A stretch of DNA of 48,105 bases from a virus, in IMG/VR virus record IMGVR_UViG_3300008459_000079, positions 1 to 48,105 of that record, one strand, 5' to 3'. How positions within the stretch are numbered: position 1 is the stretch's first letter; each line of letters starts with the position of its first letter. A program made the position numbers and the translations under genes. Under the pieces are notes generated by a model. It ran no database searches. It had not been told where the DNA came from and was given only the letters and a program-made list of their open reading frames with translations. Of this stretch, positions 1 to 7,903 are shown one piece after another.

Positions 1-31
1 CAGGATTTTTTTATACTTATAAATTTATAAA

Positions 32-997
32 ATGATTACACAAGAAAGATTAGAATTCAAACCATTTGAGTATCAATGGGCTTACGAAGCATGGTTTAAA
101 CAACAGAATGCACATTGGTTGCATACTGAAATTAATATGCAAAAAGATGTTAAAGATTGGAGCAATGAATTAACATTAGAAGAAAAAAATGTTATTGGTA
201 ATATCTTAAAAGGATTTACACAAACAGAAACTGTTGTTAATGATTATTGGTCAACCTATGTAACCAAATGGTTTCCTGTACCTGAAGTTAAAATGATGGC
301 AAGTACATTTGGTGCGTTTGAAACAATCCATGCTGTTGCTTATTCATATCTTAATGATACATTAGGTTTAACAGATTTTAAATCATTTATGGAAGATGAG
401 GCTACTATGGCTAAACTAGAAGCATTGATGGAAATTGACCCTAATGATACTAATCTTTCTAATATTGCTAGAAGTCTTGCATTATTCTCTGCTTGTGCAG
501 AAGGTATGCAATTATATTCTTCATTTGCAGTTCTTCTTTCATTTAGAAAAAAGAATATGATGACAGGTATTGGTCAACAAATGATTTTCTCAATTCGTGA
601 TGAATCTTTACATTCTGAATCAGGTTGTAAATTATTTAGAACACTTGTTGAAGAAAATCCTTATATTTGGACTGATGAATTAAAAGATACAATCTATCAA
701 GGTGTAGATTTAGCTTTAATGAATGAGTTCAACTATATTGATAAAATATTTGAACTTGGTGATTTGGAAACAATCACAAAAGCTACCCTTAAAAACTTTA
801 TGTATGATAGGGCAAACAGAAAATTAAAAGAATTGATGTTAACACCTGTCTATACTGTTAATGATGATTTGCTTATGGATATGGAATGGTTTTATATTGC
901 AACATCAGGTGAGCAACAGACTGATTTCTTTGCTAATAGAGAAACTTCATACTCTAAACCAAATGAGGATTGGAACTTTGTAGATGATTTATTTTAA
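32..997 (+). CDS. nrdB: Ribonucleotide reductase class I, small (radical) subunit
   Basis: This 321-residue protein is the R2 subunit, which generates the radical used by NrdA to reduce ribonucleoside diphosphates to deoxyribonucleotides. All di-iron ligands can be placed: E66, E97 and H100 (in ETIH), E157, E191 and H194 (in DESLH). The radical tyrosine is Y104, four residues after H100 as in E. coli NrdB. Length fits the phage NrdB family. The start is preceded by an AT-rich leader with no Shine-Dalgarno sequence. nrdA follows 7 bases downstream, so the two probably share one mRNA that ends at the hairpin near 2749. The order nrdB then nrdA is the reverse of the E. coli operon. Confidence 0.95.
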   Translation: MITQERLEFKPFEYQWAYEAWFKQQNAHWLHTEINMQKDVKDWSNELTLEEKNVIGNILKGFTQTETVVNDYWSTYVTKWFPVPEVKMMASTFGAFETIHAVAYSYLNDTLGLTDFKSFMEDEATMAKLEALMEIDPNDTNLSNIARSLALFSACAEGMQLYSSFAVLLSFRKKNMMTGIGQQMIFSIRDESLHSESGCKLFRTLVEENPYIWTDELKDTIYQGVDLALMNEFNYIDKIFELGDLETITKATLKNFMYDRANRKLKELMLTPVYTVNDDLLMDMEWFYIATSGEQQTDFFANRETSYSKPNEDWNFVDDLF

Positions 998-1004
998 ATA
1001 AAAA

Positions 1005-2741
1005 ATGAAAATAGAAACGCACGACATAGCAAGAAACATGGGATGGAAAGTAGGTACTGACTTTCCTGAATGGGGCAACAATGGTCTTTATTTAACCACA
1101 ATTAAAGGTGGATATCTTCTTGATGGTGAAACACCAAAAGATGGATATGTAAGAGTATCATCAAGAGCAGCAGAGTTGTTAAATAAACCTGAACTACAAG
1201 AAAGATTCTTTGATATTCTTTGGAAAGGATGGTTAATTCCTTCAACACCTGTAATGGCTAATTTAGGTACAGATAATGCATTACCAATTAGTTGTTTTTC
1301 TTCTCATGTCGGTGATTCTATGTATGAAATCTACCGTAAAAATCTTGAAATGGCAATGCTATCAAAATATGGTGGAGGTACTGCTTATGATTTTTCCGCT
1401 ATTAGAGCAATCGGTGCTAAAATCAAAGATGGTAGAGGTGGAAGTTCAGATGGCATTATACCATTCATTAAATCATTTGATTCAACTATTTTAGCATCTA
1501 AGCAAGGAAAGACAAGAAGAGGTGCTGTAGCGATTTATTTGAATGCAGAACATGGTGAATTCAAAGAATTTCTTGAAGTAAGAGAACCAAAAGGTGATGT
1601 GAATCGCCAATCACATAACATTCATCAAGGAGCAATCTTTACGGATGAATTTATGAATAAAGTAGTTGAAAAAAATGGTAAAGAAAGAGAAATTTGGCTT
1701 GAAACTTTGAAGAAAAGAGTAAAGACAGGTGAACCTTATACTATGTTCATTGATAATGCTAATAATACTGTACCTGAATGGTGGAAACAAAATGATTTAA
1801 AAATTAGACATTCAAATCTTTGTTCCGAAATCTTTTTACCTACTGATGAAAATCATACTTTAGTATGTTGCCTTTCTTCTTTAAATCTTGTAAAGTTTGA
1901 TGAATGGAAAGATACTGATACCGTATATCTTTCTATAATGTTTTTAGATGCTGTTATGGAGGACTTTCTTCAAAAGGGTAACTCAGATGAGTATAAAGGA
2001 ATTGAAGATGCTGTGCGCTTCGCTACAAAGTCAAGAGCATTAGGATTAGGTGCTTTAGGATGGCATAGTTTCCTTCAAAGTAAAATGATTCCATTTGTTT
2101 CTATTGAAGCGAATGCTTGGACAAATATTATCTTTAAACGCATTAAAGATGAATCGGAAAGAGCAACAATGGATTTAGCTAAAGAATATGGTGAACCTGA
2201 ATGGTGTCAAGGAACAGGAAGAAGAAACTTAACCCTTCTTGCTATTGCACCTAATAGGTCTTCATCAAAACTTGCAGGTGGATATTCACAAGGTGTAGAA
2301 CCACTTGCAGCAAATCTTTATATGGATGATGATGCAAAAGGATTGCACATTAGAAAAAATCCATTCTTAGAACAATTACTTGAATCAAAAGGTAAAAATT
2401 TACCACAAGTTTGGGATGCAATTTCTGAAGATAGAGGTTCAGTTGTTAATGTTAGATGTATGAGTGCTGAAGAAAAGTCAGTATTCAAAACATTTAAAGA
2501 AATCAATCAACTTGAACTTGTTAGACAAGCAGGAATTAGACAAAAATATATTGACCAAGGACAGTCATTGAATCTTGCATTCTTTAGTGATGCACCTGCT
2601 AAATTTATTAATCAAGTCCATATTGAGGCATGGAAACTTGGATTGAAATCACTTTATTACTTGAGGTCTGAATCGGTATTAAGAGCAGATACAAAACAAC
2701 AAAGAGATTTATATTCAGAATGTTTAATGTGCGAAGGATAA
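1005..2741 (+). CDS. nrdA: Ribonucleotide reductase class I, large (catalytic) subunit
   Basis: This is the catalytic R1 subunit that works with the upstream NrdB. Visible catalytic residues are C97 (PISCF) and C288 (VCCLSSLNL) as the redox pair, N271, C273 and E275 in SNLCSEI (thiyl radical Cys with Asn and Glu partners), Y551-Y552 for radical transfer, and C573 and C576 in the C-terminal tail that re-reduces the site. At 578 residues it is clearly shorter than the roughly 750-760 of E. coli or T4 NrdA. The N-terminus reaches the first redox Cys within 97 residues, so there is no room for an ATP-cone. Loss of dATP feedback inhibition is therefore likely, but inferred. Confidence 0.95.
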   Translation: MKIETHDIARNMGWKVGTDFPEWGNNGLYLTTIKGGYLLDGETPKDGYVRVSSRAAELLNKPELQERFFDILWKGWLIPSTPVMANLGTDNALPISCFSSHVGDSMYEIYRKNLEMAMLSKYGGGTAYDFSAIRAIGAKIKDGRGGSSDGIIPFIKSFDSTILASKQGKTRRGAVAIYLNAEHGEFKEFLEVREPKGDVNRQSHNIHQGAIFTDEFMNKVVEKNGKEREIWLETLKKRVKTGEPYTMFIDNANNTVPEWWKQNDLKIRHSNLCSEIFLPTDENHTLVCCLSSLNLVKFDEWKDTDTVYLSIMFLDAVMEDFLQKGNSDEYKGIEDAVRFATKSRALGLGALGWHSFLQSKMIPFVSIEANAWTNIIFKRIKDESERATMDLAKEYGEPEWCQGTGRRNLTLLAIAPNRSSSKLAGGYSQGVEPLAANLYMDDDAKGLHIRKNPFLEQLLESKGKNLPQVWDAISEDRGSVVNVRCMSAEEKSVFKTFKEINQLELVRQAGIRQKYIDQGQSLNLAFFSDAPAKFINQVHIEAWKLGLKSLYYLRSESVLRADTKQQRDLYSECLMCEG

Positions 2742-3133
2742 TAAAATTAATCCCCATAATTTGGGGATTTTTTATTTTAGATAGTTATGGTCAAAAGATA
2801 GGGAAACCTAGTGTTTCACTTAATAATTATATCAACGTAGAGATACATAACCTAAGAATGGTTGATGTACTTGAAAAGATTCAAATAGAAGACTTAAATA
2901 AAGAAAAAATATATAATATATTGTGTCACGAAAATGACTATTATATGGGTGAGAACGATGAAGGTATTATCTTTGAAAAGAAAACAATACAACTAAAACA
3001 ATTAAAAGAAAAAGGAGGGAAATTCAAGTTTAATGTAAAAGTAATTAGCAGAACAAGCAGAGAACTTTATATTAAACAATTCAATCCCTCCGTAGAAAGA
3101 TTAGAAAAAGTAATTAAAATTAAATTTATTTAA
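2720..3133 (+). CDS. Small exported protein of unknown function
   Basis: This reading frame begins inside the last 22 bases of nrdA in another frame and gives 137 residues. The N-terminus looks like a signal peptide: basic residues (RR, K), then a hydrophobic stretch IPIIWGFFIL, then SYGQ, the kind of cleavage region common in Bacteroidetes. The remainder is hydrophilic and Lys/Ile-rich, with no family I recognise. Oddly, the codons for the hydrophobic stretch are the same bases as the terminator-like hairpin after nrdA. A GTG at 2729 could be the true start and would leave an even more typical signal peptide. Expression may depend on read-through from nrdA. The 3' end overlaps the convergent Hsp20-like gene by 8 bases. 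Confidence 0.6.
   Translation: MFNVRRIIKLIPIIWGFFILDSYGQKIGKPSVSLNNYINVEIHNLRMVDVLEKIQIEDLNKEKIYNILCHENDYYMGENDEGIIFEKKTIQLKQLKEKGGKFKFNVKVISRTSRELYIKQFNPSVERLEKVIKIKFI
2749..2776 (+). terminator. Intrinsic terminator after nrdBA
   Basis: A perfect 7-base-pair hairpin (AATCCCC at 2749-2755, GGGGATT at 2763-2769) has a 7-base loop and runs into a T-rich tract to about 2776. It sits 8 bases after the nrdA stop codon and is the natural end of the nrdBA transcript. It lies within the reading frame of the small exported protein starting at 2720. Confidence 0.8.
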
Positions 3134-3506
3134 TTATAATCCTCATTACTTTTGATTCTTTCTCTTCTTTCAATTTGCATTCAATAGTAAGAATACATTT
3201 CTCAAATTTTACATTAATATTATCAACATCATAATATTTTGATGGTAGATAATATTTTTTAGTATACTGACTATTTAACATACTTGATTTACCTTCAACT
3301 GTCAAATAGTCATTCTCATATGATACAGAAACTTCTTCTTTATCATATCCTGCAAATTGTAATTGTTTTTTAAAGTCTTTATACATATATAGACTTTCGT
3401 TATTGATGAATTTTTTATCATCAAGCCATTTTTCAACTAATGAAAATGAATCACTAGTATTCCACCAATTATCTTTTAAGTGTTTTTCAAAATTATATTT
3501 TATCAT
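3126..3506 (-). CDS. Hsp20/alpha-crystallin-like small heat shock protein
   Basis: The preferred start is the ATG at 3506, giving 126 residues. A longer frame to 3584 would read through the terminator hairpin at 3554-3578 and add an unlikely leader. Residues about 45-126 resemble the alpha-crystallin beta-sandwich: LYMYKDFKKQLQFAGYDKEE, then VSVSYENDYLTVEGK, then KKYYLPSKYYDVDNINVKFE and CILTIECKL. This is the order of an early strand, the LTVEG strand and the LTI strand of Hsp20 proteins. T4-like cyanophages also encode Hsp20 proteins, thought to help virion assembly. It lies downstream of the tail tube gene, separated by a terminator, and overlaps the convergent exported protein by 8 bases. 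Family assignment is by pattern only. Confidence 0.7.
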   Translation of the reverse strand: MIKYNFEKHLKDNWWNTSDSFSLVEKWLDDKKFINNESLYMYKDFKKQLQFAGYDKEEVSVSYENDYLTVEGKSSMLNSQYTKKYYLPSKYYDVDNINVKFEKCILTIECKLKEEKESKVMRIIIK

Positions 3507-3553
3507 AGTATTAATTGTTTTAATTATAAATATACAACTTTTATACCAAAAAA

Positions 3554-3581
3554 AATCCCATCGGATACCAATGGGATTTTT
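3554..3581 (-). terminator. Terminator after the tail tube gene
   Basis: An 8-base-pair stem (AATCCCAT at 3554-3561, ATGGGATT at 3571-3578) is flanked by A-runs on the left and T-runs on the right, so it could act in both directions. On the minus strand it lies just after the tail tube stop codon and is followed by a run of T, so it probably ends the tail tube transcript. Confidence 0.8.
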
Positions 3582-3604
3582 CACATTTTAAGTTATTACT
3601 ATTA

Positions 3605-4105
3605 TTAGTAATTATTTTCTGCGTAATCGTAACTCATTGTTACGGCAATTTTTTGAACATCATCACTAGTATATTCATTTTTACCAAAATCAATATTACT
3701 AATGAATGCACCAAAAAGTGTAAACTGTTGAACACCTACAAGAGTTGGGTCAAGAGCAACAAGTCTAATTTCTTTCTTGTAACCTGAAGCATAACCCATT
3801 CTACCTGTTATATTTTCAGCACACAGTCTATACCATTCCATCAACAATTGAGCTGAAGATGGTCCTTGCAAGTCAATGAATTCCATCTGAAGGTCATCAA
3901 ATGTTACATGACCTGCAACTTTTTGTTCATAGTTTAAGTATTTAATTGGTACTGAGTTAACTTTCATTTTAGGTCTATCAACAGCGTTGACAATCCAAGT
4001 ATAATTACTTAAACCTAATGTATTATCAACGAAGAACAACTCAAATCTATTAGGTCTTAGTGGTTCATAATAATTGGGTACATTTCTAAATCCTGATTGT
4101 GGCAT
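3605..4105 (-). CDS. Tail tube protein (T4 gp19-like)
   Basis: This 166-residue protein forms the inner tube of the contractile tail. The recognisable block is FDDLQMEFIDLQGPSSAQLL, followed by MEWYRLCAENITGRMGYAS and then GYKKEIRLVALDPTLVGVQQ. These match the conserved core of T4 gp19-type tube proteins (length about 160) and the C-terminal strand pattern ending in MSYDYAE. It follows the sheath gene in the same direction, the usual gp18-gp19 order, with 38 bases between. A CTAATTA motif sits 16 bases upstream of its start, and a strong terminator follows, so it may have its own abundant transcript, as expected for a high-copy protein. Confidence 0.92.
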   Translation of the reverse strand: MPQSGFRNVPNYYEPLRPNRFELFFVDNTLGLSNYTWIVNAVDRPKMKVNSVPIKYLNYEQKVAGHVTFDDLQMEFIDLQGPSSAQLLMEWYRLCAENITGRMGYASGYKKEIRLVALDPTLVGVQQFTLFGAFISNIDFGKNEYTSDDVQKIAVTMSYDYAENNY

Positions 4106-4121
4106 ATGTTTATCTTTTATT

Positions 4122-4128
4122 TAATTAG
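4122..4128 (-). promoter_or_regulatory. Candidate late promoter motif (CTAATTA) for tail tube
   Basis: On the minus strand this reads gaCTAATTAAATAAAA and ends 16 bases before the tail tube ATG. It matches the motif found before most structural genes in this window. The promoter role is inferred. Confidence 0.5.
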
Positions 4129-4143
4129 TCTTTTTTTAATTGT

Positions 4144-6909
4144 TTAAGCATTAAAATCAATTGCATTTGTTGATTTATTTACTACAAATGTTAAGCCAAT
4201 AAACTCAACTGCACCTATTGGTAAGAGTTCAATTACAAAGTAGATTTCATTTCTATCCCTACTTTCAGCAGTATTTAAACTATTATCTAATCTAACTCTG
4301 AATGTTTGTAAACCTCTATTATCTTGAATAACTTTAAGTTTAGCATTAGTTTGTGCAATAAAGCTAGTAGCCAATACATCATCATTAGGTTCAAACAAAT
4401 ATGTTCTAGCTTGAGAAGAAATGATTTGTTTTGCATAAAGAAGAAGTCTTCTTACATCAATTCTATCAAGTTTAGAATCGGCAATTTGTAAAGTCTTTTG
4501 ACCATATACGAATACTCCAGGAGTGTTGTTAGAGAATTTAACAATTGGATTTAATCTTGCAAGATATAAAACATCTCTATCAGTTTCTTTAAATGTTTTT
4601 CTTACATCTCTAGCATTTGGAAGACCACCTCTATTCAAACCTGCTGTTGCAAACCAAATAAATGATGTTCTATCAGCAAGAGCCATTGCTCTTAAAATTT
4701 CACCTGTTGGTGGAATGTAAATGTTTGTATTTGAATCAGGGTCTTTTCTTCTAATGTATGGTACATAAGTAGCAGCATAAGAAGAATCAATTCCTGTTGA
4801 CTCTAAACTATTAGCATAATCACCTGCTACAACTGTTGGTGTAAAATTAATATTTGCATCGGGAGCATCAATAATATAAAGAGCATCTTGACGAATTTCT
4901 TCAATAATTTGAATGGTATCTTCAACAAGACTTAAATTATCTTGCCAATTTATACCAGGAGTTGAAAATAAATTAATTGCTGTTCTTTCGGTATCCTCAT
5001 AAATTTGATATGCTTCAAGATATGCATTATAATCTGATTCATCAAACTCATAAGCACCACCAGGAGCAAAATCAACACCTATTGACCTACCAACTGTACT
5101 AGTTGCTTCATAATAAATATCCCAACCATCAAAACCACCGTAAGGAACTACAACGAATTTTCTTCTAGTAATATCATTATAATATGTACCTGTTCCAACA
5201 CTAGCAGAATTTGTTATTGAACCTGCACCTACCTCAAATTCACCAATCACTAAACCTTCAGAAACATAATTTCCTGTTGCATCTTGGTCTAAATGGAAAC
5301 CTTTTGATTTAACTGCTGCTTCTCCACCAAATGTGATTGCACCACCATAATATTTAAATAAATCATCATTAATTGATAATCCTTTTGTTGCTGGTGTATC
5401 AAACGCTTTTTCAGAAATACCTAAGTATGTTTTTAGTGGTTTATCTGTTCCAGAATAACTAGTTTTATAAACCATTAATGGTGTTACTGCTGTATAAGCA
5501 TTAGCCATTGTACTATTATCAAATAATGGTAACTCATAACCTTCAAATCCACAAGGAATTGAACTACTAGGTGCTGTTACATTAACATTTACATAAATAT
5601 ACATTGATTTAGCATCCTCTAAGAATGTATCTGTATTATCACTATAAACACCACCAATTCTTCTCATAACAAAGTTATTACTATTTGGATTCATATTACA
5701 TCTTCCAAATCTTTCAAGAGTTGAAGGGTTAGAATCGGTATCATTATAATCTCTTACAACAACATCAAATTCTTTAGTTGTTGGATTAATATTTTCAATT
5801 GCAATTTTTACTTCTTTATTTGCTGAATCACCATCCGAATAAGAGATAACTTTAAATAATCTAGATATTTTATTACCATTTATTTCAGAAACAATCCAAG
5901 GTGTTTCAGGATTTGTATATGTATTGTCATATGTATCAAAACCACTATTTTGATTAATATGAATAATATCTTTAACATGGTAAATTAAATTATCTCCATC
6001 TAATTTTCTAATCAAATCAGGATATGCAGCCTCACAATATAGTGATGCTTTAGTATCAGTAACTTTTCTACCCATTGCTTTAGTAATAAAGCTTGAGGAA
6101 GTCACATCTAAGTTAAAGTTTAATACTTCTAAACCACCAACATCAGTACCTGCACTTAAAGTAAAATTACCCAAAGGGTTACCAATTGTATTTGAAAAAT
6201 CTCCTGTTATACCTGTAATTCTAAAATCACCACCACCTGTAGTAAGTGAACCACCATTTTGTCCTGGTCTACTTCTCAATAAAGCAACAACCATGTTTTC
6301 ATATTTAGGGTCAGTATCTGCTGTATATGTAAATGCAGTATATAATGTAAATCCTGTGGTTGCTGAAGCAGTATAAACAGTTACATCTAAATAAAGTAAT
6401 GTTCCTAAAAACATATTACCTGTTTTTGTAAGTGTAAAAGCTGTTGAATTATCAAAAGGACCTGTAGCATCAACAGCAATACTAATACCTGATAATGTAA
6501 ATGTGCTACTACTAAAAAATGTAGAAGCAGTTTCAATATATGTACTAGAAAGTCCACTTGATATAGGACCACTACCAACAGTAATTGCCCAAGCAGGACC
6601 TGCATCATAACCTGATTTTCCAAGGATTCTAGTATAATAAAGTTGATTACCTTCTTCTAAAAATGCATTTGCATATGTTGGTCCTAAATATTTAAGTTTT
6701 GAACTTCCTGGATATTTTTCAGTAGAAGTACCACCAAAATATTTTCTAAATGCAGATTTATCTGTAATTAAAATTGGTGAAAAGGCAGGACCTTTTAATG
6801 CCTCACCAGCCATACCAACTGAGGTGATGCCTAATGATGGGGTTGAAGCGAAACTTCTGTCAACTTCTTGGAATTTAACGCTAGGTGATTTAAAATTAAA
6901 ATTTGCCAT
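4144..6909 (-). CDS. Tail sheath protein (T4 gp18-like)
   Basis: This 921-residue protein forms the contractile sheath. The N-terminus (MANFNFKSPSVKFQEVDRSF) carries the SPGV-like start typical of sheath proteins, followed by GITSVGMAGEALKGPAFSP and YANAFLEEGNQLYYTRIL. The C-terminal domain has the conserved RRLLLYAKQIISSQARTYLF and a final segment ending VEFIGLTFVVNK. Near the middle of the C-terminal half, PPTGEILRAMALAD leads into a stretch ending GLNRGGLPNARDVRK, another sheath hallmark. It is much longer than T4 gp18 (659 residues). The extra length appears to be beta-rich, Ser/Thr-rich insertions between about residues 110 and 620, probably outward-facing domains. The tail tube gene is directly downstream. 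Confidence 0.93.
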   Translation of the reverse strand: MANFNFKSPSVKFQEVDRSFASTPSLGITSVGMAGEALKGPAFSPILITDKSAFRKYFGGTSTEKYPGSSKLKYLGPTYANAFLEEGNQLYYTRILGKSGYDAGPAWAITVGSGPISSGLSSTYIETASTFFSSSTFTLSGISIAVDATGPFDNSTAFTLTKTGNMFLGTLLYLDVTVYTASATTGFTLYTAFTYTADTDPKYENMVVALLRSRPGQNGGSLTTGGGDFRITGITGDFSNTIGNPLGNFTLSAGTDVGGLEVLNFNLDVTSSSFITKAMGRKVTDTKASLYCEAAYPDLIRKLDGDNLIYHVKDIIHINQNSGFDTYDNTYTNPETPWIVSEINGNKISRLFKVISYSDGDSANKEVKIAIENINPTTKEFDVVVRDYNDTDSNPSTLERFGRCNMNPNSNNFVMRRIGGVYSDNTDTFLEDAKSMYIYVNVNVTAPSSSIPCGFEGYELPLFDNSTMANAYTAVTPLMVYKTSYSGTDKPLKTYLGISEKAFDTPATKGLSINDDLFKYYGGAITFGGEAAVKSKGFHLDQDATGNYVSEGLVIGEFEVGAGSITNSASVGTGTYYNDITRRKFVVVPYGGFDGWDIYYEATSTVGRSIGVDFAPGGAYEFDESDYNAYLEAYQIYEDTERTAINLFSTPGINWQDNLSLVEDTIQIIEEIRQDALYIIDAPDANINFTPTVVAGDYANSLESTGIDSSYAATYVPYIRRKDPDSNTNIYIPPTGEILRAMALADRTSFIWFATAGLNRGGLPNARDVRKTFKETDRDVLYLARLNPIVKFSNNTPGVFVYGQKTLQIADSKLDRIDVRRLLLYAKQIISSQARTYLFEPNDDVLATSFIAQTNAKLKVIQDNRGLQTFRVRLDNSLNTAESRDRNEIYFVIELLPIGAVEFIGLTFVVNKSTNAIDFNA

Positions 6910-6926
6910 TTTATAATAGTTTATTA

Positions 6927-6933
6927 TAAATAG
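6927..6933 (-). promoter_or_regulatory. Candidate late promoter motif (CTATTTA) for sheath
   Basis: The minus strand reads ACTATTTATAATAAA (6934 down to 6920), the fullest form of the motif, with CTATTTA ending 17 bases before the sheath ATG. Confidence 0.55.
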
Positions 6934-6949
6934 TTTTTAATTTCAAACT

Positions 6950-7903
6950 TTAGTTAATTTTAATGTTTTTAGCTAATAAATTTTGAATATCTCTTAATTG
7001 TGCTTCAAGTGCAACTACACTTTCTACTTTAACAGGTGTAGCACCTGGATGTTGATGAATATGGTTAAGAAATGCATTTGTTAATATTTGAAGATACTTA
7101 ACGGTTAATTCACCATATAACATTGATTGAGAATTTTCTCTTAAATCTTTAATATCTTCATTTGTTAATATTTTTTTGAATCTATATCTACCTTTATGAG
7201 ATATTAAAAATATTTCATTACTTGCTGTTAACCCATAAGATGTATTTTCATCAATCAATTCTAAAATAGAATATGATGGATTTAAAAAATTTTGTTGTGT
7301 GGGTATATTTTTTTTATGTTTACCTGCTCTTATAATTACTTTATCTTTGGATTGAATAATATCTGTATTATTTCTACCAACAATAGTTACATTATCTAAA
7401 TCACTTTCAGGTTTTGTTGCAAGTGATGAATCTACAGGAAATATATCTTTTTCACTTTCTTTTTTTGGTTGAGATTTTTTTTGTAATGGGTCATATGTTA
7501 AATTTTTTGTTATTGGAACATCAAAATCAACTGTTGAACCACCTGGTATATCATGATTATCATTTTTTACATATTCATAATTTGAAATTATTGGACCAAT
7601 CCAAAACCTATTTGCATAAAAACTATTTGCATATTTTTTATCACTATCAGCCAATACAACCAATACCGCTTCACCAACTTTTGGCATAATATGTACTATT
7701 CTTGACATTAAAGGATAGGCAAATGGAATATCAGGGTCATCCGTACTTGGACTATCAATACCATCTATAAAAACTTTAATTCTACCAACATTTAAAGTGT
7801 CATCAACATTAATGACTTTAGCCATATAAATATTTTTATTAAACCCAATAGGCACATTAGTGCCTCTTGATTCACTTTGATGGTCTTTTAAAAAATTTAT
7901 CAT
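6950..7903 (-). CDS. Baseplate hub/spike protein with gp5-type OB domain
   Basis: The protein is 317 residues. Residues about 25-115 resemble the N-terminal OB-fold of T4 gp5/VgrG-type hub proteins: YMAKVINVDDTLNVGRIKVF, then YPLMSRIVHIMPKVGEAVLV, then NRFWIGPIIS. The C-terminal part contains FLNHIHQHPGATP, a His-rich motif often seen at the end of phage hub or spike proteins. I see no lysozyme domain between them, unlike T4 gp5, and no long beta-helix repeats. The start overlaps the stop of the upstream 1301-residue gene by 4 bases, implying translational coupling. It probably sits at the tip or hub of the baseplate. The family is fairly sure, the exact role less so. Confidence 0.75.
   Translation of the reverse strand: MINFLKDHQSESRGTNVPIGFNKNIYMAKVINVDDTLNVGRIKVFIDGIDSPSTDDPDIPFAYPLMSRIVHIMPKVGEAVLVVLADSDKKYANSFYANRFWIGPIISNYEYVKNDNHDIPGGSTVDFDVPITKNLTYDPLQKKSQPKKESEKDIFPVDSSLATKPESDLDNVTIVGRNNTDIIQSKDKVIIRAGKHKKNIPTQQNFLNPSYSILELIDENTSYGLTASNEIFLISHKGRYRFKKILTNEDIKDLRENSQSMLYGELTVKYLQILTNAFLNHIHQHPGATPVKVESVVALEAQLRDIQNLLAKNIKIN

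Noticed and set aside
1-31. Right arm of an upstream terminator (GGATTTTTTT)
   Set aside because: The left arm would lie outside the window, so it cannot be supported.
3507-3584. Longer N-terminus for the Hsp20-like protein
   Set aside because: It would read through a strong terminator hairpin and adds residues unlike the family.
6920-6934. T4-type late promoter TATAAATA on the plus strand
   Set aside because: TATAAATA-like sequence appears on the strand opposite the gene and would drive antisense transcription at most sites. The sense-strand CTATTTA reading explains all copies better.
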